62,515 nt of DNA from an uncultured Alkalilimnicola sp. (GCA_937951875.1 CALGAN010000001.1:1-62515); one strand, 5' to 3'; positions 7,731-16,432 are shown, numbered from the stretch's first letter. Program-made: numbers and translations. The notes: generated by a model not told the origin, from the letters alone.

Positions 7731-8926
7731 CAGCCGCCTCCCCACATCTGGCTCGGCATACCCTGGGCGCGTTCGCCCGGCGGCGGCAGGATCACCCGCT
7801 CGCCGGCCTGCACGCCCTGCAGGATCTCGATGCCGGACTCGCCCTGCAGCCCTAGGGTCACCGGCTGCCGCACGCGCTCGCCGCCGCGCTCCACCAGTAG
7901 CCACGGCCGGTCGCCGTCGCGGCGCAGCGCCGCCGGCGGTACCAGCAGCGCCCGTTCGCGGCGGGCGGTGACGATGTCGACCGATACCGTCATGTCATCG
8001 CGCAGGTAGGGCGGCGGCTCGGGCACGGCTAGTTCCACCTCCACGGTGCCGCGCGCGGCGTCCACCGCCGGGCCGATGCGGCTCACCCGGGCGGCGAAGC
8101 GTTGCTCGGGGAAGGCGTCGGCCGAGGCCAGTGCCGGCTGATCGAGCGCGACCCGCGCCAGGTGGCGCTCGTCCAGCTGCACCACCAGCTTGGTGGGACC
8201 GGCCTGGGACAGCACCAGCAGTGCCTTGCCGGCGGAGACCACGTCGCCGGGCTCGACCGCGCGGCGGATGATGGTGCCGGCGGTCGGCGCGAGCAAGCGG
8301 GTGTCGTCCAGCTGGGCGCGGGCTTCGCGCAGCGCGGCCTCGGCCTGCGCCAGCTCGGTTTGCAGCCGCTGCCGCACGGCGCCGTCCGCTTCCAGCCCGG
8401 CCAGCTGCAGCTGCGCGTTACGCAGCGCGCTGCGGGCGATGTCCAGCGCCTCGCGCCGCGCTTCCAGTTCGGCGCGGCTCTGGAAGCCTTCCTCGGCCAG
8501 CTGCCGGGTACGCTCCCAGTCGCGCTCGGCCTGGGCGGCGCGCAGCCGCGCCTGGATCAGCGTCTCGCGCGCGGCCGGCAGGTCGACCTGTTCCAGCTGC
8601 CGCAGCCGCGCCCGTGCCTGCGCCTCGGCGGCCTGCGCCCGCGCCAGCGCCGCCTGCTGCTGGTCGGCGCGCAGCTCGATCAGCGCTTGGCCGGCCTCGA
8701 CGCGGTCGCCCTCGTCGACCAGCACCCGCGCCACCGTGCCCAGTACGGTGCTGCCGATCTCGATCCGCGCCGGGCCTTCCACGCGGCCGGTGGCGACCAC
8801 CGTTTGTTGCAGCGGCGCTTCCGTGACGACGTAGACCTCCTCCGACGCGGGGGCGTACAGGACACGGACCGCGATGGCCAGCGCCAGGATCGTGGCGACG
8901 CCGAGAACTATCCAGCGTAGCGGCAT
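7730..8926 (-). CDS. periplasmic adaptor (MacA/HlyD-like membrane fusion protein)
   Basis: A 398-residue adaptor and the first gene of the operon. It has an N-terminal membrane anchor (about 5-24, WIVLGVATILALAIAVRV), a first half-lipoyl segment (RVEGPARIEIGSTVLGTVARVLVDEGDRVEAGQAL), a long alpha-helical hairpin rich in Ala, Gln, Glu and Arg (about 70-190), a second half-lipoyl segment with LAPTAGTIIRRAVEPGDVVSAG, and C-terminal barrel domains. Family members link an inner-membrane pump to an outer-membrane channel. The start is placed at the ATG before the anchor. Confidence 0.9.
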   Translation of the reverse strand: MPLRWIVLGVATILALAIAVRVLYAPASEEVYVVTEAPLQQTVVATGRVEGPARIEIGSTVLGTVARVLVDEGDRVEAGQALIELRADQQQAALARAQAAEAQARARLRQLEQVDLPAARETLIQARLRAAQAERDWERTRQLAEEGFQSRAELEARREALDIARSALRNAQLQLAGLEADGAVRQRLQTELAQAEAALREARAQLDDTRLLAPTAGTIIRRAVEPGDVVSAGKALLVLSQAGPTKLVVQLDERHLARVALDQPALASADAFPEQRFAARVSRIGPAVDAARGTVEVELAVPEPPPYLRDDMTVSVDIVTARRERALLVPPAALRRDGDRPWLLVERGGERVRQPVTLGLQGESGIEILQGVQAGERVILPPPGERAQGMPSQMWGGG

Positions 8927-9124
8927 CGACGCTCTCTTTCCTTATGTGGTCTGCCTGCTGCTCATGGCCGGCCCGGTGCGGCGCTCGCGGCCGGTCGATT
9001 GCGATCTGCTGGAGTGTACACCGTGGCGTCGGTCGTCGAGCGCTGCGTGCCGATGGTCGGGACGTATTGGTCTCCGTCGGTGGAACGGGCTAGGCTAGCG
9101 GTAAGGGGCGGATAAAGAAGAAGA

Positions 9125-11062
9125 ATGCTCATAAGCCGCGACCCGCATCTGCGGACGTCACTGATCGCCATGCTGTTCGATTCGATGCGAGGCTTCCACG
9201 CCTTGGCGTCGCTGGCCGCGGTCGTGCTGGCATGGCTGCACTGGGGGGACGGCCACAAGCCGGCGCTGCTGGCGTGGCTGGCCCTGATGCTGGCCTGCTA
9301 CGCGCTGCAGGGGCTGAACGGCATGTTGTACCGTCGGCTCGGCGCCGGCGTGGCCGCGGTCTGCTTCCGTGGCTACGCGGCGGTCCATCTGTTGGTTTCC
9401 GCCGGCTGGGGAGCGGCGATCTGGCTCATGCCTCCGCCCGGGGAGTTCTGGCCGTCGCTGACCGTGGGCGCTCTGCTGATGAGCGTCATCTCCATCACGC
9501 TGAACCAGCTCGGCCACGCCGCGCCGCTGTTCGCCGTCGGCGCCGTGCTGACCGGCGCGCCGGTGGTCGCGCGGCTGTTCTGGGAAGCGCAGGGTCCGGT
9601 CGAGACCATGGCCGCGGTGTTGGGAGTGTGCGCGGTGGGGGCGCTGATCCACGCCGGCTTCCGCCACTATCGGGCCCACATCGCCGATCTGCTGACCCGC
9701 GAATCGCTGGAGCAGGCCCAGGCCGAGCTGGTGCGGGAGCGCGAGCGGCTACGCCATGCCGAGGCGCGTATCCGCCTGGGCGAGACCTACGACTCGCTCA
9801 CCGAGACCATGAGCTACGCCGGCTTCACCCAGACGCTGCGCGAGCGCCTGAGCCGCGGCGCGTTGGTCACGCTGGCCTGCGTCAATATCGACGGCTTCAC
9901 CGGCATCAACGACGCGTTCGGTATGTATGCCGGCGATTTCGTGCTGCGGGCGGTGGCCGATCGCCTGGCGGAGGTCGCTGGCAGCCGCGAGCTGGTCGGG
10001 CGGGTGTCGGCCGACGAGTTCCTGGTGCTCAGCCCCGAGGAGCTCAACGAGCACGACGCCGCCGCTTTTCCCGAGCTGCTGCTGCAGCGCCTGAGCGTGC
10101 CGATCCAGCTGGAGGATACGTCGATCACGCTCGCGGTGAGCATCGGGGTGACGCGCTCGGCCGGCATCGGCATGGATCCGAGCGACATCATCGAAGGGGC
10201 GATCCTGGCGATGCGCGCGGCCAAGGCCGAGACCGGCAGCTGCTACCGCTGGTATCGCTCGTCGTTGCGCGATCAGGCGCGCGGCAGTCTGTCGCTGCGG
10301 CTGGAGCTGTCGCGCGCGCTCGAGCGCAACGAGCTGGAGCTGTTCTTCCAGCCGAAGATCCATCTGCGCAGTGGCCGGGTGGTCGGCGCCGAGGCCCTGC
10401 TGCGCTGGCACAGCCATCAGCTCGGTTGGGTGACGCCGTCGCAATTCATACCGGTGGCCGAGAGCTCGGGGCTGATCGTGCCGATCGGTGATTGGGTGAT
10501 CGATCAGGCCGCCGCGGCCGTGGCGCGGCTCAACGAGGTGGCACCGCTGCACGTGGCGGTCAACGTGTCGATGCAGCAGTTCGGCACCGGCAAGTTGCCC
10601 GAGCGGCTCGCCGAGGCGCTCAGCCGCCACCAGGTGGCGCCGGAGCAGCTGCACGTGGAGATCACCGAGAGTACCTTCATGAGCAACCCGACCTCGGTGG
10701 GCCGCATCCTGCGCGGCATCCGCGAGCTGGGGCTGGCGGTGGCGCTGGACGACTTCGGCACCGGCTTTTCCTCGCTCAGCTACCTGCAGCATATGAACGT
10801 CGATTACCTCAAGCTGGATCGGAGTTTCATCGCGGGCATCCCGTCCGATCACCGCCAGGCCTCCATCGTCCGTTCCGTGCTGGAGCTGGCTCGCGCCCTG
10901 AACATGTCGGTGGTGGCGGAAGGCATCGAGTATGAGCAGCAGCGGCTTTGGCTGGCGCAGGCCAATTGCGCGGTGGGGCAGGGCTACCTGTTCTCCAGGC
11001 CCATGCCGGAGGCGGCGTTCCGGCAGTGGCTGCTCGGCTACCGGCCGGCGGTGACCGGCTAG
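9125..11062 (+). CDS. membrane GGDEF-EAL protein with degenerate GGDEF motif
   Basis: A 645-residue protein. Residues 15-180 carry about five to six membrane helices, followed by a coiled coil (about 185-215). The GGDEF-like domain spans about 225-375, where the signature reads SADEF (295-299) instead of GGDEF, so cyclase activity is unlikely. It may serve as a GTP-binding regulatory domain. The EAL domain (about 385-635) keeps E423-A-L, the LDDFGTGFSSLSYL block, LKLDRSFI and AEGIE, so c-di-GMP phosphodiesterase activity is expected. The gene is divergent from the efflux adaptor. Confidence 0.9.
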   Translation: MLISRDPHLRTSLIAMLFDSMRGFHALASLAAVVLAWLHWGDGHKPALLAWLALMLACYALQGLNGMLYRRLGAGVAAVCFRGYAAVHLLVSAGWGAAIWLMPPPGEFWPSLTVGALLMSVISITLNQLGHAAPLFAVGAVLTGAPVVARLFWEAQGPVETMAAVLGVCAVGALIHAGFRHYRAHIADLLTRESLEQAQAELVRERERLRHAEARIRLGETYDSLTETMSYAGFTQTLRERLSRGALVTLACVNIDGFTGINDAFGMYAGDFVLRAVADRLAEVAGSRELVGRVSADEFLVLSPEELNEHDAAAFPELLLQRLSVPIQLEDTSITLAVSIGVTRSAGIGMDPSDIIEGAILAMRAAKAETGSCYRWYRSSLRDQARGSLSLRLELSRALERNELELFFQPKIHLRSGRVVGAEALLRWHSHQLGWVTPSQFIPVAESSGLIVPIGDWVIDQAAAAVARLNEVAPLHVAVNVSMQQFGTGKLPERLAEALSRHQVAPEQLHVEITESTFMSNPTSVGRILRGIRELGLAVALDDFGTGFSSLSYLQHMNVDYLKLDRSFIAGIPSDHRQASIVRSVLELARALNMSVVAEGIEYEQQRLWLAQANCAVGQGYLFSRPMPEAAFRQWLLGYRPAVTG

Positions 11063-11076
11063 CGCCGGTGGGTGCT

Positions 11077-11120
11077 GTTGCAAATGCCGCGTTGAGGTCA
11101 TATGGTGTTGCATATGCAAC
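11077..11120. promoter_or_regulatory. palindromic operator candidate of the Xre-RES pair
   Basis: A perfect 14-bp palindrome, GTTGCATATGCAAC, lies at 11107-11120, 19 bp upstream of the antitoxin ATG. An extra half-site GTTGCA is at 11077-11082. Xre-type antitoxins usually repress their own promoter by binding palindromes, so this is the probable autoregulatory operator. Confidence 0.6.
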
Positions 11121-11139
11121 ATGCAAGGGAGTCCTCCCG

Positions 11140-11499
11140 ATGAACCTGGCGGCGTCCCGGCAGCCCGATCGCGCCGAGGTGTTGAAGAAAGCTTTCCTCA
11201 ACGCCGGCCGCCAGCTCGGTCTGTCCCAGACCGAGTTGGCCGAGGTCGTCGGCCGCGACCGCTCCACCTTGGCCCGCGGCCGCCTCGATCCGGACAGCAA
11301 GGCCGGGGAGTTGGCGCTGTTGCTGATCCGCTGCTATCGCAGCCTGTACGCGCTGGTCGGGGGCGATATCGAACAGATGCGGCACTGGATGCGCACCGAG
11401 AACCTTCACACCGGCGGCGTGCCGGCCCAGCAGGTGAAAACCGTGCAGGGGCTGGCCGAGGTGGTGCGGTATCTGGACGCGATTCGCGGCAAGAACTGA
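11140..11499 (+). CDS. Xre/MbcA/ParS-family antitoxin (DUF2384)
   Basis: A 119-residue protein. The N-terminal helix-turn-helix-like part (LGLSQTELAEVVGRDRSTLAR, about residues 26-46) is followed by the MbcA/ParS toxin-binding region, with LIRCYRSLYALVGGD, MRHWMRTEN and a C-terminal GLAEVVRYLDAIRGK. In this family the C-terminus occupies the NAD-binding cleft of the RES toxin. The ATG at 11140 follows an AAGGGAG-like ribosome-binding site. The toxin gene starts 7 bp after its stop. A palindromic operator lies upstream. Confidence 0.85.
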   Translation: MNLAASRQPDRAEVLKKAFLNAGRQLGLSQTELAEVVGRDRSTLARGRLDPDSKAGELALLLIRCYRSLYALVGGDIEQMRHWMRTENLHTGGVPAQQVKTVQGLAEVVRYLDAIRGKN

Positions 11500-11506
11500 G
11501 GCCGCC

Positions 11507-12259
11507 GTGTCGGCGATCTGGGCTGCCTGCGACGGCGAGCGGCATATCTGCCGCATCGGCGGCACCTTCTGGCGCATGGTGGAGAGCCAGGAGCGGATCG
11601 CCACGTCCGAAATCGTCGATAGCCTGGAGGAGCAGGTCGCGCTGGAGGAAATGCTGGAAGCCAGCAAGCCGCCGCTGCCGGCTCCCAGCACCGCCCGCCA
11701 CTATCTGCTGAGCACGCCGTTTCGCTATCCGCCGCTGCCGCACGGCTCGCGCTTCGGTCGGCGCTTCGAGCCGAGCCTGTTCTACGGCGCGCTCGGGCAG
11801 CGGTCGATGCTGGCCGAGGCCGCCTTCTACCGCTTCCTGTTCTGGTTCGGCATGGCCTCGCCGCCGCCGAACCCCATCACCAGTCAGCACACGTCGTTCA
11901 CCGCCCGCTACCGCACTGAGCGCGGGCTGCGCTTGCAGCTGCCGCCGTTCGACGCCTACCGCGCGCAGCTGATCGACCCCAGCGACTATCGCGCCACGCA
12001 GGCGCTAGGGTCGGCGATGCGGGCCGCCGGCGTGGAGGCGTTCGAGTACGTGTCGGCGCGCGATCGGGAGCACGGTCTCAACGTGGCGCTGTTCACGCCG
12101 CGCGCCCTGGCCAGCCAGCGGCCGACCCGCATGGAACGCTGGTTGTGCCGGACTGGCGCCGACCGGGTGCAGTTCCTCAAGGACAGCGATCGAGAGGTCT
12201 ACGACTTTCCGCTCGAAGCGTTCCTGGTGGCGGGGCGGTTGCCGCTGGCGGCGGCGTGA
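11507..12259 (+). CDS. RES-domain toxin (NAD+-degrading family)
   Basis: A 250-residue RES-domain protein with a GTG start. The sequence R-I-G-G-T-F-W-R-M-V-E begins the fold, and the arginine, glutamate and serine regions that name the family are recognisable around GSRFGRRFEPSLFYGAL, AEAAFYRF and the C-terminal block with VQFLKDSDREVYDFPLEAF. RES toxins resemble ADP-ribosyltransferases and deplete NAD+. It is longer than minimal RES toxins (about 150-160 residues) and belongs to the longer type with an N-terminal extension. It pairs with the Xre antitoxin immediately upstream. Confidence 0.85.
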   Translation: MSAIWAACDGERHICRIGGTFWRMVESQERIATSEIVDSLEEQVALEEMLEASKPPLPAPSTARHYLLSTPFRYPPLPHGSRFGRRFEPSLFYGALGQRSMLAEAAFYRFLFWFGMASPPPNPITSQHTSFTARYRTERGLRLQLPPFDAYRAQLIDPSDYRATQALGSAMRAAGVEAFEYVSARDREHGLNVALFTPRALASQRPTRMERWLCRTGADRVQFLKDSDREVYDFPLEAFLVAGRLPLAAA

Positions 12260-12268
12260 AGCGCGCCT

Positions 12269-12916
12269 TCAGCCGGCGACGCGCAGCGTCAGGTTGATGC
12301 GGCAAGGGCCTGTGAGCGGGTGGAGGCCGTCCTTGAGCGGTGCCACGCCGTGGTAGCGCAGACGCGCCGGGCCTCCCCAGACCACCACGTCGCCGTGTTC
12401 CAGGGGAACGCGCAGCGGTCGGTCGCTGCGTTGCGGGCCGCCGAACAGGAACACGGCTGGCAGGCCGAGCGAGATCGACACGATGGGCTGCGTGAAGTCG
12501 CGTTCGTTGCGATCCTGGTGCAGCGACATGCGCGCGCCCGGCTGGTAGCGGTTGATCAGGCAGGCATCGGGCTCGAAGTCGGGGAAGCCGGCGCTGGCCG
12601 CCGCTTCTCGCCCGAGGCGCCGCAGCGGCTCCGGCATGGCCGGCCATGGGCGGTCGCTGTCCGGGTCGAGCGTGGCGTAGCGGTAGCCGCGCCGGTCGCT
12701 GACCCAGCCGAGGCGGCCGCAGTTGGTCATGGCCACCGACATGCGAAAGCCGCCGGGCGTGATCATGTGCCGGAACGGCGCCTGCGCGGCGACAGCGTCG
12801 ATCGCCGCCAGCAGGGTAGCGTCCTCGCGCAGCGCGAAGCGCCGCAGCACCACCGCGCCGGGGCAGAGCGGCTCGCTCCAGCGGCGCTCTTCCGTGCCGA
12901 ACAGATCCAGGTTCAT
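12269..12916 (-). CDS. alkB: AlkB, alpha-ketoglutarate-dependent DNA demethylase
   Basis: A 215-residue Fe(II)/2-oxoglutarate dioxygenase. The iron ligands are His133 and Asp135 (LHQDRNE) and His189 (RYHGVAP); the 2-oxoglutarate-binding arginines are R206 and R212 in RINLTLR. It oxidatively removes N1-methyladenine and N3-methylcytosine from DNA. Its start lies 13 bp after the ada stop on the same strand, so ada and alkB form an adaptive-response operon as in Escherichia coli. It converges on the RES toxin gene with 9 bp between stops. Confidence 0.95.
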   Translation of the reverse strand: MNLDLFGTEERRWSEPLCPGAVVLRRFALREDATLLAAIDAVAAQAPFRHMITPGGFRMSVAMTNCGRLGWVSDRRGYRYATLDPDSDRPWPAMPEPLRRLGREAAASAGFPDFEPDACLINRYQPGARMSLHQDRNERDFTQPIVSISLGLPAVFLFGGPQRSDRPLRVPLEHGDVVVWGGPARLRYHGVAPLKDGLHPLTGPCRINLTLRVAG

Positions 12917-12929
12917 GGCGGCGGAACGG

Positions 12930-14003
12930 TCAAGACTTGGCCTCTTTGTCCAGCAGCGCGCGCTTGCGCTCGACGCCCCAGCGATAGCCGGACAGGCTGC
13001 CGTCGGTGCGCACCACGCGGTGGCAAGGAATCGCCACCGCCAGGGTATTGGCGGCGCAGGCGCGGGCTACGGCGCGCACCGCGCCGGGGTGACCGATCCG
13101 GCGGGCCAGCTCGGCGTAGCTGACGGTGGTGCCGGGCGGAATTTCCTGCAGCGCCTGCCAGACCCGGCGCTGGAACGCCGTGCCGCGGATGTCCAGCGGT
13201 AGATCGAGGCCGATCCTCGGTGCCTCGACGAAGCCCACCACCGTCGCCACCAGCCGCTCGAACTCCGCGTCGCCGCCCACCAGGTGCGCGCGCGGGAAGC
13301 GGTCCTGCAGCTCGCGCACCAGCGCGTCCGGATCGTCGCCGAGGAAGATGGCGCAGACGCCGCGTTCGCTCTGCGCGACCAGGATCGCGCCCAGCGAGCA
13401 CTCCCCGACCGCGAAGCGGATCTCGGCGCCGGCGCCGCCGGCGCGGAAGCGGCGCGGCGTCATGCCGAGCACCCGGTCGGCGCGCTCGTAGAAGCGGCTG
13501 CTGGAACCGTAGCCGGCCTCGAAGATCGCGTCCGTCACCGCTTCGCCGCGCGCCAGCGCCTCGCGCAGCCGCCGCTCGCGCTGGGCGAGGGCGTAGGCGC
13601 GCGGCGTCAGGCCGGTGAGCCGGCGAAACACCCGGTGGAAATGGTAGGGGCTCATGCCCGCCGCCGCGGCCAGCGCCTCCAGGCGCGGCATGTCCTCGGT
13701 CGTTTCCAGCAGCCGGCAGGCCTGGGCCACCGCCGCCGCGTTCCGCTCCGCGGCGGTCGGCCGGTCCGGCCGGCAGCGCCCGCAGGGGCGCAGGCCGGCG
13801 CGCTCGGCTTCCTCACGGGAGGCGAAGAAGCGGATGTGATCCGGGCGCGGCGCACGGGCGCCGCAGGAGGGCCGGCAGTACACGCCGGAGCGCCCGGCGG
13901 CGTAGTAGAAGCGGCCGTCGGCCGTCGGGTCGCGGGTGGCCACCGCGATCCAGCGCGGATCGTCGCCGACCGCGGCCGGCGCTGCGCTTGCCGATACGCT
14001 CAT
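12930..14003 (-). CDS. ada: Ada, methylated-DNA methyltransferase and transcriptional activator
   Basis: A 357-residue two-domain protein. The N-terminal zinc site is C43, C47, C74 and C77 (VYCRPSCGAR and PCGRCRP), where C43 should accept methyl groups from phosphotriesters. An AraC-type DNA-binding domain follows (about 95-180, MSPYHFHRVFRRLTGLTPRAYA). The C-terminal O6-methylguanine methyltransferase domain has its acceptor Cys327 in PCHRV. All key residues are present. It should activate itself and alkB after phosphotriester repair. The promoter region is divergent from the TetR gene at 14238. Confidence 0.95.
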   Translation of the reverse strand: MSVSASAAPAAVGDDPRWIAVATRDPTADGRFYYAAGRSGVYCRPSCGARAPRPDHIRFFASREEAERAGLRPCGRCRPDRPTAAERNAAAVAQACRLLETTEDMPRLEALAAAAGMSPYHFHRVFRRLTGLTPRAYALAQRERRLREALARGEAVTDAIFEAGYGSSSRFYERADRVLGMTPRRFRAGGAGAEIRFAVGECSLGAILVAQSERGVCAIFLGDDPDALVRELQDRFPRAHLVGGDAEFERLVATVVGFVEAPRIGLDLPLDIRGTAFQRRVWQALQEIPPGTTVSYAELARRIGHPGAVRAVARACAANTLAVAIPCHRVVRTDGSLSGYRWGVERKRALLDKEAKS

Positions 14004-14072
14004 GGTGCGGTTCTCCGTGGACGCCTGAGACGGATTTCTAAAGTAGCAACCGCCGGCGATGACTACACTCCG

Positions 14073-14087
14073 CTGCTTGCGCAGCAG
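14073..14087. promoter_or_regulatory. inverted repeat in the ada promoter region
   Basis: CTGCT-TGCGC-AGCAG lies about 70 bp upstream of the ada start and contains GCGCA, a core also present in the E. coli Ada box. It is a candidate Ada-binding or promoter-proximal site; the spacing to a promoter is not established. Confidence 0.3.
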
Positions 14088-14185
14088 TTACACTTACGTT
14101 TCCTACGGGAAATCCCGCATACGGCCATATGGCAACGCTCTAAGGTTAGGACAAACCGTTGCTCGGCTGGTTACTATATGCGGAT

Positions 14186-14199
14186 GAATATCGATATTC
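14186..14199. promoter_or_regulatory. 14-bp perfect palindrome upstream of the TetR-family gene
   Basis: GAATATCGATATTC is a perfect palindrome about 39 bp upstream of the regulator GTG, in the usual position for an autoregulatory TetR operator. The surrounding 14090-14220 is less GC-rich than the genes and probably carries the promoter. Confidence 0.45.
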
Positions 14200-14237
14200 T
14201 GCTCGGATAAGACAGAAGCTGAAAAAGGAGACTCCAG

Positions 14238-14846
14238 GTGGCAAGACGGCATACCCGTCTCTCCATGGTGCTTGCGGAGGAACAGGGCGAGACTAGGACG
14301 ACCCCGTTGGACGTGTTTCGGGTCGCTCGTGATTGGTGGCTCAGCGGACGGCGTCTGAACCTGGTGGCGCTGGCCGACGAAGTCGGCGTCAGCCGCGCGA
14401 CTTTGTTTCGCTGGGTCGGGAACAAGGAGCTGCTGCTCGGCGAGATCCTGTGGTCGATGTACGCGCAGACCTTCGACTACGCGGTCAAGGAGGCCGAGGG
14501 GACCGGCATCGATTACATCGTGGACGTGTATCGGCGGATCGCCGAAGTGGCGGTCAACTTCGAGCCGCTGAAGCGCTTCCTCCGCCAGGATCCGGAATAC
14601 GCCCTGCGGGTGCTCACCACCGACGCGACCGTCTATCACGAGCGCATCGTCGCGGTCTGGAAGAAGCTGTTCGACGAGCAGGTGGCGGCCGGTCATCTGC
14701 GGCCGGATCTCGATACCGAACGGCTCGCCAATCTGGTCATCCGCATCAACGAAGGCTGCGCTTACAGCGAGATGATCAGCGGCCGCCGCGCCGATATTGA
14801 GGAAGGGTGCTACGGTCTGCGCCTGTTGTTGACCGGCCAGGCCTGA
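14238..14846 (+). CDS. TetR-family regulator, QsdR-like
   Basis: A 202-residue protein with a GTG start 7 bp after AAAGGAG. The helix-turn-helix (about residues 40-68) contains LVALADEVGVSRATLFRWVGNKELLLGEI. The C-terminal part (RVLTTDATVYHERIVAVWKKLFDEQV, INEGCAYSEMISGRR) matches the QsdR-type ligand-binding domain. QsdR itself controls a lactonase in Rhodococcus, but most homologues have no known ligand. The adjacent genes (ada on one side, LemA on the other) give no clear target, so autoregulation through the upstream palindrome is the only inferred control. Confidence 0.85.
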   Translation: MARRHTRLSMVLAEEQGETRTTPLDVFRVARDWWLSGRRLNLVALADEVGVSRATLFRWVGNKELLLGEILWSMYAQTFDYAVKEAEGTGIDYIVDVYRRIAEVAVNFEPLKRFLRQDPEYALRVLTTDATVYHERIVAVWKKLFDEQVAAGHLRPDLDTERLANLVIRINEGCAYSEMISGRRADIEEGCYGLRLLLTGQA

Positions 14847-14958
14847 GGGCCGGTCCGGATTCCGTATCGCCGCCCCGTAGCGACGGAGAGGCGGAGGCGT
14901 GCGCCCGGATGCAGCGCGGGCAAGTTCACGGGCGGCAACGCCGAATCGGGAGGTGGCG

Positions 14959-15531
14959 GTGATCACGGCAATCGTGGTGCTGGTGGTGTTGGCGCTGGTG
15001 TTCGGCTACGCCGTCCTCCTCTACAACAATCTGGTCGCACTCAAGCACAGGATTGGCCAGGCCTGGTCGAACATCGGCGTGCTGCTGAAGCAGCGCAATA
15101 GCGAGCTGCCCAAGCTGGTCGAGACCTGCCGGCAGTACATGAGCTACGAGCAGGAGGCGTTGCAGCGCATCGTCCAGGCGCGGGCGCTGGCCGTCAGCGC
15201 CCATGAGCGCGGCGACGTCGGCGGCGTCGGCCGTTCGGAAACCGAGATTCGCCAGGGCTTGAGCCGGTTGTTCGCGCTGGCCGAGAACTACCCCGAGCTG
15301 AAGGCCAGCGAGGCCTTTCGCCAGCTGCAAGCGCGCATCTCCAGCCTGGAGGATGCCATCGCCGACCGGCGCGAGCTCTACAACGAAGCGGTCAATCAGC
15401 ACAACACCCGCATCGAGCAGTTCCCGGACGTGCTGCTGGCGCGCCGGTTCGGGTTCAAGCCCGCCGAACTGCTGCAGTTCTCCGCCGCCGAGACGGCCGA
15501 CGTCGATGTGAAGTCGCTGTTCGCCGGCTGA
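14959..15531 (+). CDS. LemA family protein
   Basis: About 190 residues with a GTG start after GGGAGG; an alternative GTG is at 14953 and the frame is open to 14899. An N-terminal transmembrane helix (VITAIVVLVVLALVFGYAVL) precedes LYNNLVALKHRIGQAWSNI, the LemA signature, then coiled helices with E-N-Y-P-E-L-K-A-S and a YNEAVNQHNTRIEQFP block, both hallmarks of the family. LemA proteins are inner-membrane proteins of poorly known role, frequently encoded with GIDE-domain proteins, as here. The next gene starts 4 bp after its stop. Confidence 0.92.
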   Translation: MITAIVVLVVLALVFGYAVLLYNNLVALKHRIGQAWSNIGVLLKQRNSELPKLVETCRQYMSYEQEALQRIVQARALAVSAHERGDVGGVGRSETEIRQGLSRLFALAENYPELKASEAFRQLQARISSLEDAIADRRELYNEAVNQHNTRIEQFPDVLLARRFGFKPAELLQFSAAETADVDVKSLFAG

Positions 15532-15535
15532 CGCC

Positions 15536-16432
15536 ATGCTCGACGCCGCACTCGTCCAGGCGCTGCCGCCGGGGCATTATCTGGCGTGGCTGGGGGCGGC
15601 GCTGGTGGTGGGCGGCGCCGGCACGCTCGCCTTTTTCCGCAACCTTGGCCGCGCCCGCGTCATCGAAGACACCCCGACCTCGAGAATTCGCTCGGCGGCG
15701 CAGGGGTATGTGGAACTGGTCGGTCGCTGCCAGCCGATCGTCCAGCCGCCGTTGTCGGCGCCGTTGACCGGCGAGGCCTGCGTTTGGCACCGCTACGAGG
15801 TCGCTCGCTTCGAGCGCAGCGGTAACGGCGGGCGCTGGCGTCGGATCGAGTCCGGGGGCAGTACCCAACCATTCGAGCTCGACGACGGCACCGGACGTTG
15901 CCGGGTCGATCCGGCCGGCGCCGAGATCATCCCCGCCGTCAGGGATGTCTGGTACGGCAACAGTCCCCGTCCGCCGCAGCGGTCGCGCAGCGCGGCGCTC
16001 ATGCTTGGCGCGCGTTATCGCTATACGGAAGAGCGCTTGCATGTCGGCGACCCGGTCTATGTGCTGGGCCATTTCTCCACGGAGCGGGTCGATCCCGCGC
16101 AGCGCGTGCGGGAGCGGCTGCGGCAGTGGAAGCGGGATCGGCGGCGATTGCTCGCCGTGTTCGATGTCAACCGCGACGGTGAGATCGATCAGCACGAGTG
16201 GGAGCGGGTGCGCGAGCACGTCGAGCGCGAGGTGGCCGCGGAGCCGCTGCCACCGCCGCTGAACCGGATCGGCAAGCCCTCCAGCGGCCGCCTGCCTTAC
16301 CTGATCGCTTGCCGTGACCAGCGCGAACTGGCCGCGCGCTATCGCCGCCGCTCGGCCTTGAGCCTGCTGGCGGCCGTGCCCAGCACTAGCTTCGGGCTAT
16401 GGCTGTTGTATGCCCGGTTCCTGGCCGGATGA
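15536..16432 (+). CDS. GIDE-domain membrane protein with an EF-hand
   Basis: A 298-residue protein. It has an N-terminal helix (about 16-35), then a GIDE-like domain (about 50-190) with the family order GYVELVGR, PLTGEACVWHRYEV and the late VGDPVYVLGHF. A linker of about 50 residues carries a canonical EF-hand loop (DVNRDGEIDQHEW), with acidic and oxygen ligands at the expected positions. A C-terminal helix (about 275-295) follows. GIDE domains are found in the mitochondrial ligase MULAN and in bacterial partners of LemA; the bacterial function is unknown. The EF-hand suggests calcium binding on the soluble part. Confidence 0.82.
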   Translation: MLDAALVQALPPGHYLAWLGAALVVGGAGTLAFFRNLGRARVIEDTPTSRIRSAAQGYVELVGRCQPIVQPPLSAPLTGEACVWHRYEVARFERSGNGGRWRRIESGGSTQPFELDDGTGRCRVDPAGAEIIPAVRDVWYGNSPRPPQRSRSAALMLGARYRYTEERLHVGDPVYVLGHFSTERVDPAQRVRERLRQWKRDRRRLLAVFDVNRDGEIDQHEWERVREHVEREVAAEPLPPPLNRIGKPSSGRLPYLIACRDQRELAARYRRRSALSLLAAVPSTSFGLWLLYARFLAG

